A stretch of DNA of 64,000 bases, from contig JADJNS010000029.1 in the NCBI GenBank assembly GCA_016714225.1, positions 62,001-126,000 of the forward strand. The letters run 5' to 3'. Of the stretch, positions 44,918-52,720 are shown one piece after another. The position numbers and the translations under genes were made by a program. The notes under the pieces are model-generated. The model did no database searches and was not told the DNA's origin. It saw only the letters and a program-made list of their open reading frames with translations. Every line of letters begins with the position of its first letter. Within the stretch, counting starts at the first letter, position 1. This stretch comes from Archangiaceae bacterium. GTDB taxonomy: Bacteria > Myxococcota > Myxococcia > Myxococcales > Myxococcaceae.

Positions 44918-47485
44918 TCACGTCTGAATCCGAAGGTCTGGCTGGCGCCGCCCGGGCCGCACCTCGCGCCGCCCGCGGTCGCGGCTCAGCCCTCTGAGCA
45001 CCGCCAGCACGGTGAAGAGGCCCGCCCAGGCCCCGAGGCACAGGGCGAGATCGCTCGAGTGGAGCAGCGAGAACTGGAACAGGTCGCGCAGCGGGGGCAC
45101 GTACAGCGTCAGGGCGAGCACAATCAGCGCACCGACCAGAATCGCCCACCACGCAGGGTTGCGTGCCCGCAGGGTCTGCCACAGGCCGCGCGACCGCGAG
45201 CGGTTCATCAGAATCAAGCTCACGTTGCCAAGAATCAGCGTCGCGAAGCTGATCGCGCGCGCGTCGGCCGGGCCGGCGTGCCGGTGCAGGCCGACCCAGA
45301 ACGTCACCACCATCGCAGCGAGCACCACCGCGCCCTCGGCCACACTCCAGCCGATCTGCTTCAGCCCGAGCAGCCGCGCGTCTTTCGCGCGGGGGGGCCG
45401 TTTCATGACGTTCGACTCTTCGGGTTCCATCTCGAACGCGATCGAGCAGGTCGGGTCGATGATCAGCTCGAGGAACACGATGTGCACGGGCGTGAAGAGC
45501 AGCGGCCAGCCGAAGAGCAGGGGTATGAGGCCCATGCCGGCGATCGGCACGTGCACTGCCAGCACGTAGCCGAGCGACTTCTGCAGGTTGTCGTAGATGC
45601 GCCGACCCGAGCGCACTGCACCGACGATCGAGACGAAGTCGTCGTCGAGCACCACCAGGTCGGCCGCTTCGCGGGCGACGTCGGTTCCCCGGCCGCCCAT
45701 CGCCACCCCGATGTGCGCCGCCCGCAGCGCAGGGGCGTCGTTCACACCGTCGCCCGTCATCGCCACGACGTCTCCCGCCGCTCGCAGGCTCTTCACCAGG
45801 CGCAGCTTGTTCAGGGGGCTCACTCGGGCGAATACGCTCACCGTCTTCAACCGCTCCGCGAGGGCCTCGTCCGGCAGCCCGTCGAGCTCGGCGCCGGAGA
45901 GGCAGTCTTCGGCGTCGAGGCCGGCCTGCCGTGCGATCGCCAGTGCGGTTCGGGGGTGGTCACCCGTGATCATCAACACCCGAATGCCCGCCGCCCGGCA
46001 CTCGCTCACCGCCTCGGCCACCCCGGCCCGCAGCGGGTCTTCGAGGCCCAGCAGCCCCAGGAGCTCGAAGGTCACCTCTTCCAATCGCTCCGGGAGCTGT
46101 GGCACGAACGCCCGCGCCACGGCGATCATCTTCAGCCCTTCGGCCGCCATCGCCTCGACCCGGGCGTGAATCTTCGCCAGCTCGGCGGCGCTGCGCCCGC
46201 ACCTCGCGGCGACCGCTTCCGGGCTTCCCTTCATGGCCAGCAGAATCTGGTCACCGACCGCCCGCGCCTCCGTGAGCACCGGCGCCCCTGGCGAGAGCGG
46301 GTACTCGTGGAGCACCTCCCCACGCGCAGGCCACCCCGGGTCGCCGAGCGACTCGAGGCCGAACGCCACCGCGGCCTGGTCGACCGCATCGAAGCTCTGG
46401 GGCGGGCACGCCAGGGCCGCGGTCGCCGCGAGCCGTCGCTCGGCCGCGGAGCTCAGCGCTCCCGAGGCTCGTGCCTCGCCATCAGGACCTGCGATCAGCT
46501 TCACCACCCGCAGCTTGTTCTCGGTGAGCGTGCCGGTCTTGTCGGTGCACAGCACCGTCGCCGAGCCCAGGGTCTCGAGCGCCGCGAGTCGCCGGGCCAG
46601 CACCTGCCGCTTCGACATGCGGTAGGCCCCCAGCACCAGGAATAGGGTCATCACCACCGGGAACTCCTCGGGCAGCAGCGACATCGCGAGGGTGAGGCCC
46701 GCCAGCAACCCCTGTCGCCACGCGTGTTGCCCGAAGCCGTAGATGAGGAACACCGCCACGCAGACCACCGCCGCAGCGCTCCCCAGTGTGCGCACCAGCA
46801 CCGTGATCTGTCGATTCAGGGGGCTCTGCCCGGCGCTGAGCGTCTCGAGCGCGCGGCCGATCTTCCCCACCTCCGTCGAGGAGCCGGTCGCCTGCACCTG
46901 GCCGGTCGCACGGCCGCCGACGACCAGCGTGCTCGCATAGACGAAGGGCGACTGCTCGACGCCCGGCGACTGCATCGGCAGGGCGCTGGGCGCCGCCTGC
47001 TTGGTCACCGCCACCGACTCGCCCGTCAATAGCGACTCGTCGACTCGAAGCCCCGAGGCCGAGAGCACCACCGCGTCTGCGGGAACGCGGTCTCCCTCTT
47101 CGAGCAGCAGCACGTCGCCGCGTACCACTTCCCCTGCGGAGATGCGCGACGCCTTGCCGTCGCGAATGACGCTGGCGCGCGGACTCGACAGGCTCTTGAG
47201 CGCCTCGAGCGCCCGCTCGGTCTTGCGCTCCTGCACCAGCGTGATGCCGATCACCAGCCCGATCGAGGCCGCCAGGAGCACCGCCTCGCGGAGATCTCCG
47301 AACGAGAAGTACAGCGCGCTGCACGCCAGCAGCAGCAGCACCATCGGCTCACGCACGATGTGAAAGAGCGTCGCGAAGAACGTTCGCTTGCGAGCGGCCG
47401 TCAGCTCGTTCGGACCCTCTCGTGCCAGCCGCTCCTTCGCTTCGGCCGAGCTCAGGCCTGCGGGTGCCTCGACTCCGTCACTCAT
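44918..47485 (-). CDS. Cation-translocating P-type ATPase
   Basis: 855 residues with the full P2-type layout: actuator domain (SLLTGESVAVTKQ), phosphorylation motif CTDKTGTLTENK, nucleotide domain (MKGSPEAVAARCG), hinge GDGVNDAPAL and the ten-helix pattern with six helices after the hinge. Helix 4 carries LPEEFP rather than the PEGLP of Ca pumps or PEGLL of Na/K pumps, so ion specificity is uncertain; Ca2+, Mn2+ or a monovalent cation are all possible. The N-terminus (LSSAEAKERLAREGPNEL) is the usual cation-ATPase N-domain. Its start overlaps the stop of the LuxR gene by 8 bp, indicating co-expression with that regulator. Confidence 0.92.
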   Translation of the reverse strand: MSDGVEAPAGLSSAEAKERLAREGPNELTAARKRTFFATLFHIVREPMVLLLLACSALYFSFGDLREAVLLAASIGLVIGITLVQERKTERALEALKSLSSPRASVIRDGKASRISAGEVVRGDVLLLEEGDRVPADAVVLSASGLRVDESLLTGESVAVTKQAAPSALPMQSPGVEQSPFVYASTLVVGGRATGQVQATGSSTEVGKIGRALETLSAGQSPLNRQITVLVRTLGSAAAVVCVAVFLIYGFGQHAWRQGLLAGLTLAMSLLPEEFPVVMTLFLVLGAYRMSKRQVLARRLAALETLGSATVLCTDKTGTLTENKLRVVKLIAGPDGEARASGALSSAAERRLAATAALACPPQSFDAVDQAAVAFGLESLGDPGWPARGEVLHEYPLSPGAPVLTEARAVGDQILLAMKGSPEAVAARCGRSAAELAKIHARVEAMAAEGLKMIAVARAFVPQLPERLEEVTFELLGLLGLEDPLRAGVAEAVSECRAAGIRVLMITGDHPRTALAIARQAGLDAEDCLSGAELDGLPDEALAERLKTVSVFARVSPLNKLRLVKSLRAAGDVVAMTGDGVNDAPALRAAHIGVAMGGRGTDVAREAADLVVLDDDFVSIVGAVRSGRRIYDNLQKSLGYVLAVHVPIAGMGLIPLLFGWPLLFTPVHIVFLELIIDPTCSIAFEMEPEESNVMKRPPRAKDARLLGLKQIGWSVAEGAVVLAAMVVTFWVGLHRHAGPADARAISFATLILGNVSLILMNRSRSRGLWQTLRARNPAWWAILVGALIVLALTLYVPPLRDLFQFSLLHSSDLALCLGAWAGLFTVLAVLRGLSRDRGRREVRPGRRQPDLRIQT

Positions 47486-48068
47486 GGGAGGTCTCCTCGG
47501 CCGGGCTCGGCGGCTGTGTTCGTGGTGCCAGCAGATCTTCGAGAAAGAAGGCCGACAACTCGCTGCGGCCCTGAAGCCCGGCCTTGCGGTAGGCCGCGCG
47601 GGCTTGCTGGCGAACGCTCGACTCCCCGACGTTGCGCAGCTGAGCTATCTCTCGGTGGCTGAGCCCTTTGAGCAGCAGCAGCGCGACCTCTTTCTCGGCC
47701 GGAGTAAGGCCCCAGCGGGTCAGCTGCTGGTCGATCGCCTCGCCCAGGCCCACCGTCCACCTCGAGGCGTCACGCCTCCAACGCTCTGCATCATCGCGCG
47801 CCGCCTCGAGCGAGCGTCGCAGCCCCGACGCGTCGCGCTCCAGCCGGCGCCGCGCCCGCGCGCTCGCCACGAGCTGCGCGGTGAGCCAAGCCGACGCCCC
47901 CAGCGCCGCCGCGAGCAGACCGCCCTCGAGCCAGACGTGACGGGCCGTGGTTCCCGCCCCCAGGTCCAAGGCGAGGTCGATCGCGGCCAACGTCGCGGCC
48001 GACGCAAGAATTGCGGCGAAGAGCGGCCTCGCCGGGCCGGTCCATCGCTCCGATGTCAAACCCTCCAT
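47478..48068 (-). CDS. Membrane-anchored LuxR-type HTH regulator
   Basis: 196 residues from MEGLTSERWTGPARP; a longer in-frame start at 48149 adds no recognised sequence. Two hydrophobic segments (about 13-33 and 45-65, PLFAAILASAATLAAIDLAL and WLEGGLLAAALGASAW) are followed by a coiled coil (RRRLERDASGLRRSLEAARD) and a C-terminal LuxR HTH (LTPAEKEVALLLLKGLSHRE and VGESSVRQQARAAYRKAGL). So it is probably a DNA-binding protein tethered to the inner membrane. The gene is transcribed first and overlaps the P-type ATPase by 8 bp; it may sense membrane or ion status and control this transporter (inference). Confidence 0.85.
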   Translation of the reverse strand: MEGLTSERWTGPARPLFAAILASAATLAAIDLALDLGAGTTARHVWLEGGLLAAALGASAWLTAQLVASARARRRLERDASGLRRSLEAARDDAERWRRDASRWTVGLGEAIDQQLTRWGLTPAEKEVALLLLKGLSHREIAQLRNVGESSVRQQARAAYRKAGLQGRSELSAFFLEDLLAPRTQPPSPAEETSHE

Positions 48069-48190
48069 TGCCCAACCTCGCCAATTCAGGCTCACCACAC
48101 ATTCGTGCGGTGGCGGGCGATGCGCAGACGGCGCATCACTCACCTGCACGCCTCGTGAGTAGCAATTCGCGAGCCCACCCGGAGGTCACC

Positions 48191-48682
48191 ATGCCGCAAC
48201 ATCCGTTCTTCGTTCACGTCCCCATCGGCCTGGCGGTGCTGATGCCCGCGTTGACACTGGGGCTTTGGGCGAGCTGGTGGAGGGGGTGGTTGCCCCGGCG
48301 AGTCTGGTGGGTCGCGGTCGGGCTGCAAGCGGTGCTCGTCGCGAGCTCGCTCGTCGCGCTTCGCACCGGCCATGCCGACGCCGAGCGCGTCGAGGCCACC
48401 CAAGGTGAGGCCGCCGTCGACCGCCACGAGGACGCCGCAGAGCGGTTCGGGTGGGGGGCTGCCGTGACGCTCGCGGTCGCGCTCTCTGCGGCATTGCTGC
48501 GCAGCCAGCGCGGATCGCGCATCGCGGGGGCGGCCACCGTCGCAGCGACCCTCGGGGTGCTGTGGCTCGGGTACCTGACTGGCTCGGCTGGCGGCCGCCT
48601 GGTGTACGGCGATGGCTCGAACACCGGGCCTGCGGCCGGCGCCGGTGACGCGACTACGGAATCCGCCGAAGACGACGACTGA
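48191..48682 (+). CDS. DUF2231-like membrane protein
   Basis: 163 residues with a GGAGG ribosome site 5 nt before the ATG. The opening HPFFVHVPIGLAVLMPALTL matches the DUF2231 pattern (HP-x-x-VH-x-PIGL). Four hydrophobic helices follow and an acidic tail (ESAEDDD). A conserved His in the first helix and RHEDAAE between helices suggest heme or metal coordination, as proposed for this family. It is divergent from the LuxR-ATPase pair (start-to-start 122 bp). Confidence 0.8.
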   Translation: MPQHPFFVHVPIGLAVLMPALTLGLWASWWRGWLPRRVWWVAVGLQAVLVASSLVALRTGHADAERVEATQGEAAVDRHEDAAERFGWGAAVTLAVALSAALLRSQRGSRIAGAATVAATLGVLWLGYLTGSAGGRLVYGDGSNTGPAAGAGDATTESAEDDD

Positions 48683-49077
48683 CGGCGGTGAACGAGAAGA
48701 TGTCTCCGCGACTGATGGTCACCCCGCAGACTCCCGCGAATGCCGCTCCCACGCGGTCACCATTCCGACGCGACCACCGGAGTGCGGCCCCACGCGTGAG
48801 TCGCGGGCGGTGCGTGCTTCTTCGGGATGGGGGCGAACGTCCACCCACCGGGGCCGGGGTACCGAAACAGCCTCGACTGGAAGCCGATGAGGCCGAGTGA
48901 AGCACGCTTCACGAATCGCGCGCTGCGGCGCCAGGCCTTTGTTCCCTCGCCACCGTCACGAACACCCCGCGGCGGGGCGTGGCACGAACCCCCGCGCACG
49001 ATGTCGCGTCTGCCACCTTCCGGCCCCGGCGGGCGGGCCGTACAACCTGGCTCGTCTCTCAGCCAAGGAGTCGCACA
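48683..49077. other. Intergenic segment with a decayed DUF1905 copy
   Basis: About 395 bp without an intact gene. The main content is the 156-bp block 48767-48922, about 94% identical by hand count to 50769-50924 (see the pseudogene entry). The DNA between it and the YciI ribosome site (AAGGAG at about 49064) shows nothing recognisable beyond short Arg/Pro-rich readings. Confidence 0.6.
48767..48922 (-). pseudogene. Truncated, start-less second copy of the DUF1905 gene
   Basis: On the minus strand it reads GFQSRLFRYPGPGGWTFAPI and KHAPPATHAWGRTPVVAS, then a stop, aligning with the first ~38 residues of the DUF1905 gene at 50609-50890. The start codon is changed to ATC and the remaining two-thirds of the domain are missing. 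The two blocks (48767-48922 and 50769-50924) are equal in length (156 bp) with about nine substitutions and no gaps. Confidence 0.75.
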
Positions 49078-49389
49078 ATGAAGAAGTACCTCGTGCTGTA
49101 CCACTCGTCGGTGCCCGCGAAGGAGCAGATGGCGAAGGCCACCCCGGAGCAGGCGAAGGCCGGCATGCAGATGTGGATGCAGTGGATGAAGACGGCAGCC
49201 AGCGCCGTGGTCGACGGCGGCTCACCTCTCGCGCCGGTGGGCAGCGCCAATGCAAAGGTCGGCGGCTACTCGGTTCTTCAAGCGAAAGACGAGAAGACCC
49301 TCATGGAGCTGCTCGACGCTCACCCTCACCGCCACGCCCCCGGCGCGACGATCGAGGTTCACGAGCTCCAGCAGCTCCCCGGAATGTGA
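49078..49389 (+). CDS. YciI-like (DGPF) family protein
   Basis: 103 residues, a typical YciI/DGPF alpha-beta barrel fold: KKYLVLYHSSVPAKEQ, DGGSPLAPVGSANAK, GGYSVLQAKDEKTLMELLDA and a C-terminal HxP-like region. An AAGGAG ribosome site lies 8 nt upstream. Such proteins are often encoded next to AraC- or ECF-type regulators and may act as small dehydrogenase/hydrolase-like sensors, but their chemistry is not settled. The gene's end overlaps the convergent GlxA-type regulator by 89 bp. Confidence 0.85.
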   Translation: MKKYLVLYHSSVPAKEQMAKATPEQAKAGMQMWMQWMKTAASAVVDGGSPLAPVGSANAKVGGYSVLQAKDEKTLMELLDAHPHRHAPGATIEVHELQQLPGM

Positions 49390-50383
49390 GGAGCGTCGGC
49401 GCGCCGCGCCGCCCGTAGCGGGCCCGGTAGTCCGAAGGCGTGAGCCCCGCCCACCGAATGAAGACCTTGCGGAACGTGGCGAGGTCTTCGTAGCCGACGT
49501 CGTTGGCGATCTCGGCCACACCGCGCACCGTGGCCTCGAGCGCTCGCTTGGCCGCCTCGACCCGCACCCGCTGCAGGTAGTCGCGCGGCACATTGCCGGT
49601 CGCCTGCTTGAAGCGGCGCACGAAGGTACGCGTGCTCATCGCCACCGCCCTGGCGAGCTGCTCTACGCCCGGCGCACCGGCAGGCTCGTGCTCGATGAGC
49701 TGCTGCGCCTCGAGCACCGGTGCATCTCCGTGCTCCTTCTGGCCTCCGAACGCGGCGTACGCGCTCTGCGGCGCCTTGTTGACGTCGACCAGGAACAGCT
49801 GCGAGGCGGCGCGGGCGGCTTCAGCGCCGAAGATTCGCTCCACCAGGTAGAGCGACTGGGTGAGAAACGACGTGGCACCGCCTGCGGTGAGCACGCGGCC
49901 CTGGTCGACGATGATGGCCTCGTTCTGCAGGTGCACACGCGGGTAGCGTTTCTTGAACAGCTCGGCGAACGCCCAGTGCGTCGTGGCGCGCTTCTCGTCG
50001 AGCAGGCCGGCCTCCGCGAGCAGAAACGCCCCGGTGCACGCAGACGCGACGTCGGCGCCGCCGAGCCACGCCTTCTTGAGCCACGGCACCACCGCGCGGT
50101 TGCGTTCGAGGTGCTCGAGCACGTCGGGGTCGAGCGCGGGCACGATGACCAGGTCGCTCCGCTTGACGTCGGCGAGGGTCAATTCGCACTTCAGCTGCAG
50201 CCCGCCCGCGGCCGATACGGTGCGCGTCTTCCCCCCAGACACCAGCGAGACCCGTACGTCTCGCCGCACCGGGAACCCGGGGATGAAGTCTCCCAGCGCA
50301 AGCGTCTTGCGCAGCATGTCGGCGAACCCGACCGGCACCATCGGCGTGCAATCCGCCAGGGCGATGATGTGAATCTGGAGCAT
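49301..50383 (-). CDS. GlxA-family AraC-type transcriptional regulator
   Basis: 360 residues. An N-terminal DJ-1/PfpI-like domain (LVIVPALDP; WLGGADVASACTGAFLLAEAG with the nucleophile-elbow-like Cys of the family) is followed by a C-terminal AraC HTH pair (about 245-335; VEQLARAVAMSTRTFVRRFK and GVAEIANDVGYEDLATFRKVF). The last ~35 residues (FRGAAGAREPRSSRR...) lie opposite the YciI gene and are not typical, so the ancestral stop may have been lost. The likely target is the adjacent YciI gene or itself. GlxA-type regulators sense small metabolites; the ligand is unknown. Confidence 0.88.
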   Translation of the reverse strand: MLQIHIIALADCTPMVPVGFADMLRKTLALGDFIPGFPVRRDVRVSLVSGGKTRTVSAAGGLQLKCELTLADVKRSDLVIVPALDPDVLEHLERNRAVVPWLKKAWLGGADVASACTGAFLLAEAGLLDEKRATTHWAFAELFKKRYPRVHLQNEAIIVDQGRVLTAGGATSFLTQSLYLVERIFGAEAARAASQLFLVDVNKAPQSAYAAFGGQKEHGDAPVLEAQQLIEHEPAGAPGVEQLARAVAMSTRTFVRRFKQATGNVPRDYLQRVRVEAAKRALEATVRGVAEIANDVGYEDLATFRKVFIRWAGLTPSDYRARYGRRGAPTLLTFRGAAGAREPRSSRRGRGGEGERRAAP

Positions 50384-50433
50384 CGCGCCGTTCTACCTCC
50401 ATCGCGAGGAGGCAGGCGTGAGAAGAGGCGAGC

Positions 50434-50592
50434 GTGGCCGTCGACGTCGTGACCGAGATCGTCATCAACCGGCCCCAGGCTGTCGTGGCCGGCTATGCGG
50501 GTGACCCCTCGAATGCCCCTCGCTGGTACGTGAACATCAAGTCGGTCGAATGGAAGACGCCTCCTCCTCTCCAAGTCGGCTCGAGCGCTAAG
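50434..50592 (+). pseudogene. Truncated SRPBCC gene fragment
   Basis: Reads AVDVVTEIVINRPQAVVAGY, AGDPSNAPRWYVNIKSVEWK, TPPPLQVGSS, then leaves homology. This is a clear N-terminal third of an SRPBCC/polyketide-cyclase protein. The expected continuation (R-V-A-F...) is lost where the sequence joins the DUF1905 region. The break coincides with the shared 22-nt stretch at 50562-50583 described under findings. Confidence 0.7.
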
Positions 50593-50608
50593 CTCCCCTC
50601 ATCGGCCA

Positions 50609-50890
50609 CTACGACCGCCGTCGCCTCGGTGGCAGCGCCCGTGGCGAGATTTCGACCTCGACGGTATCGCCGTCGCCCTTGCCTCCGCGGATGTGCTTGG
50701 GAACCGCGAGAAGGGTTCCGAACTTCTCGTCGCGCCAGACGCTCGTTTCCCATGAGTGACCATCGACCGACGCAACCACCGGTGTGCGGCCCCACGCGTG
50801 AGTCGCGGGCGGTGCGTACTTCTTCGGGATGGGGGCGAATGTCCACCCACCGGGGCCGGGGTAGCGAAACAGCCTCGACTTGAAGCCCAT
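50609..50890 (-). CDS. DUF1905 domain protein
   Basis: 93 residues. It opens MGFKSRLFRYPGPGGWTFAP, with VVASVDGHSWETSVWRDEKF, TLLAVPKHIRGGKGDGDTVE and VEI in the order of the DUF1905 family (a double-psi/OB-like beta barrel of unknown role). The last ten residues (LPPRRRRS) are Arg-rich and probably not ancestral, since a chimeric junction with a truncated SRPBCC gene lies just beyond the stop. A decayed copy of its first third sits 2 kb upstream. Confidence 0.75.
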   Translation of the reverse strand: MGFKSRLFRYPGPGGWTFAPIPKKYAPPATHAWGRTPVVASVDGHSWETSVWRDEKFGTLLAVPKHIRGGKGDGDTVEVEISPRALPPRRRRS

Positions 50891-50965
50891 GAGGCCGAGT
50901 CAAGCACGCTTCACGAACCGCGCGGCACGACGGTGCTGACCGATTGACGCCGCTCAGCGAGGGTC

Positions 50966-51397
50966 TCATCGCGTCTCGAGCACTCGAGCACTCGCATTGC
51001 CCTTCGAGTGCACCAGCGTCATCAGCGGACCGACAAGGGCCCACTGCACCGCTGTGAATGCACTCTCGATCAGCAGGTAGTCAGGCACCGAGGTCATCAC
51101 GTTCTTTGCCGCGACCGCGATGGTGGTGAATCTCCACGAGAGCACCGCGCCGAACAACGCGAACGAGAGCATGCCTCTCGCGTTGGGCGCCCGCCTGGCG
51201 AACGCGACCTCGCAGACCCACGCGAAGAGCACCGCCTGAATGCCCATCGACAGCAGCCCGAACGGAATGATCACGTCGTGGCGATACATCGCAAGGTCGT
51301 CGTAGTAGCGCTTGAACGCAACCAGGTGCCAGACGAACCCGAGGGCGAACGTCGGCACGAGATACGCGAGGGCCCCGATTCCGATTCGTTTGGTCAT
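50966..51397 (-). CDS. Small membrane protein, third gene of the ArsR-AHSA1 operon
   Basis: 143 residues, four hydrophobic helices (IGALAYLVPTFALGFVWHL, IPFGLLSMGIQAVLFAWVC, GMLSFALFGAVLSWRFTTI, AFTAVQWALVGPLMTLVH). The start at MTKRIGIG overlaps the AHSA1 stop (ATGA); a longer reading upstream overlaps that gene and lacks merit. Resembles small integral membrane proteins often found downstream of ArsR-SRPBCC pairs. Function unknown. Confidence 0.8.
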   Translation of the reverse strand: MTKRIGIGALAYLVPTFALGFVWHLVAFKRYYDDLAMYRHDVIIPFGLLSMGIQAVLFAWVCEVAFARRAPNARGMLSFALFGAVLSWRFTTIAVAAKNVMTSVPDYLLIESAFTAVQWALVGPLMTLVHSKGNASARVLETR

Positions 51398-51879
51398 GCC
51401 TTGTTCCTCGTGGGTTGAACGGCAGTGGCTCCGCCGTGAACGAGCAGCGGTTCGAGCAGCGTCAGCGCGCCATGCCACCCTTGTTCGTGCCGCGAATCGG
51501 CGTCTGCCCGGCCGAACTTCGCATGGTGGATGAACAGCTCGGTTCTCTCACCCCGCTGGCTCAACGTGACGGTTACTTCAGAGTCGATGCCTGCGTGCGG
51601 GTCGGGTTCTTCGATCAGCCACGAGAACACGATCCGCGAAGGCGGCTCGATCTCCAGGTACACGCCACCGACCGACATGCGCTGGCCGTCTGGCGTCTCG
51701 TACGCGAAGCGGTACGCGCCGCCCGGCCTGAAGTCGAGCGCGAGCACCGTCAGCTTCACGTCGGGCGCCGGCCGCAACCACTGCGCGACCACCTTCGCAT
51801 CGCCAAACGCAGCGAAGACCCTCTCGACCGGGGCGTTGATCACGCGGCGCACCTGGGCTCCCGCGCTGGGCAGGCTCAT
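51394..51879 (-). CDS. SRPBCC (AHSA1/Aha1-like) family protein
   Basis: 161 residues, complete SRPBCC fold: VRRVINAPVERVFAAFGDAK, VAQWLRPAPDVKLTVLALDF, RPGGAYRFAYETPDGQRMSV and the C-terminal helix near GWHGALTLLEPLL. Hydrophobic-pocket proteins of this family bind lipids or polyketide-like ligands. It is the middle gene of a three-gene operon with overlapping codons: ArsR-type regulator (ATGA overlap) upstream and a membrane protein downstream. Such ArsR-AHSA1 pairs are common and presumably respond to a small hydrophobic ligand. Confidence 0.9.
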   Translation of the reverse strand: MSLPSAGAQVRRVINAPVERVFAAFGDAKVVAQWLRPAPDVKLTVLALDFRPGGAYRFAYETPDGQRMSVGGVYLEIEPPSRIVFSWLIEEPDPHAGIDSEVTVTLSQRGERTELFIHHAKFGRADADSRHEQGWHGALTLLEPLLVHGGATAVQPTRNKA

Positions 51880-52211
51880 CGGTCGTCCTCGGCCAGCACC
51901 TGCTCCAGTTGGTCGAGGGCCCCGGTCCAGAACGCCTGGTGCCGCGTGATCCAGCTCCCGGCCAGCTGCAGCGACCTGCGCCGAAGGCGAAAGCGGTGTA
52001 CCCGACCATCGACCCGGCGCTCGACCAGCCGCGCCTGCTCCAACACCTTCAGGTGCTTCGAGATCGTCGGCTGCGCCGAGCGGAACTGCGCGCCGAGCTC
52101 GCTCGCGGTGCGCGCCCGGCCACCCGCGAGCGCGTGAATCATGGCGCGCCGGGTCTGATCTCCCAGCGCGCGAAACGTGAGGTCGAGCGCGGCCTGCTGA
52201 AGCATAGCCAT
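51876..52211 (-). CDS. ArsR-family transcriptional regulator
   Basis: 111 residues with a winged helix (RALGDQTRRAMIHALAGGRA, RTASELGAQFRSAQPTISKH, LKVLEQARLVERRVDGRVHR). It lacks the ELCVCD metal site, so it is not an arsenic or metal sensor of the classical type despite the family name. It leads the AHSA1 operon, and an inverted repeat overlaps its start codon. Probably represses its own transcript. Confidence 0.9.
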   Translation of the reverse strand: MAMLQQAALDLTFRALGDQTRRAMIHALAGGRARTASELGAQFRSAQPTISKHLKVLEQARLVERRVDGRVHRFRLRRRSLQLAGSWITRHQAFWTGALDQLEQVLAEDDR

Positions 52212-52219
52212 GTAGCTAT
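52204..52219. promoter_or_regulatory. Inverted repeat at the ArsR gene start
   Basis: ATAGC-CATGTA-GCTAT has perfect 5-bp arms and covers the ArsR start codon, followed upstream (on the minus strand) by the AT-rich CATATAGC stretch. A binding site for the ArsR protein itself is plausible. Confidence 0.35.
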
Positions 52220-52375
52220 ATGTTGGCCCCGGCTCATGTCAACCCGAGACGGCAGAGCGCCCCGACCGCTCCCGAAATCAGTTATGGAAATGCGCGCAGG
52301 TGTCCAAACCTCGGGGCCTCAGGCGACATCGGCTGTCGGCAACAGGGCCGACTCCCACGAAGAAGGAAGAAGACC

Positions 52376-52720
52376 ATGCCCAAGTACCTTTGTTTGCAGC
52401 GTTCACTTCCGGGGGCCGCCCCCGACAGCGCCAGGCCCTCACCCGCGCAGCTGCAGGCGATGTACGCGAAGTTCAACGAGTGGCGTGAGCAGTTCCAGAA
52501 GAACCTGACCGACATGGGCGGACGGCTCGGCGCGGGTAGGCTCGTCACCTCGAGCCCGGTGCCCGATGGGCCGCTCGTCGATGTCAAGGAGCTGGTCGGG
52601 GGCTACATGATCGTCTCCGCCACGGACATCGAAGAGGCGATCAGGGTGGCGCAAGCGTGCCCCGGCCTCGTCCGGCCCGGGTCGGGCGTCGAGGTCATCG
52701 AGATCTTCGCACCCGCATGA
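52376..52720 (+). CDS. YciI-like (DGPF) protein partnered with ECF42-like sigma factor
   Basis: 114 residues: MPKYLCLQRSLPGAAPDSAR, AMYAKFNEWREQFQKNLTDM, VTSSPVPDGPLVDVKELVGG (containing DGP) and GYMIVSATDIEEAIRVAQAC, with a C-terminal VEVIEIFAP. A GAAGGAAGA ribosome site lies upstream. Its stop overlaps the ATG of the sigma gene (ATGA). Pairing of a DGPF/YciI protein with a long sigma-70 protein is the hallmark of the ECF42 group. Confidence 0.88.
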   Translation: MPKYLCLQRSLPGAAPDSARPSPAQLQAMYAKFNEWREQFQKNLTDMGGRLGAGRLVTSSPVPDGPLVDVKELVGGYMIVSATDIEEAIRVAQACPGLVRPGSGVEVIEIFAPA

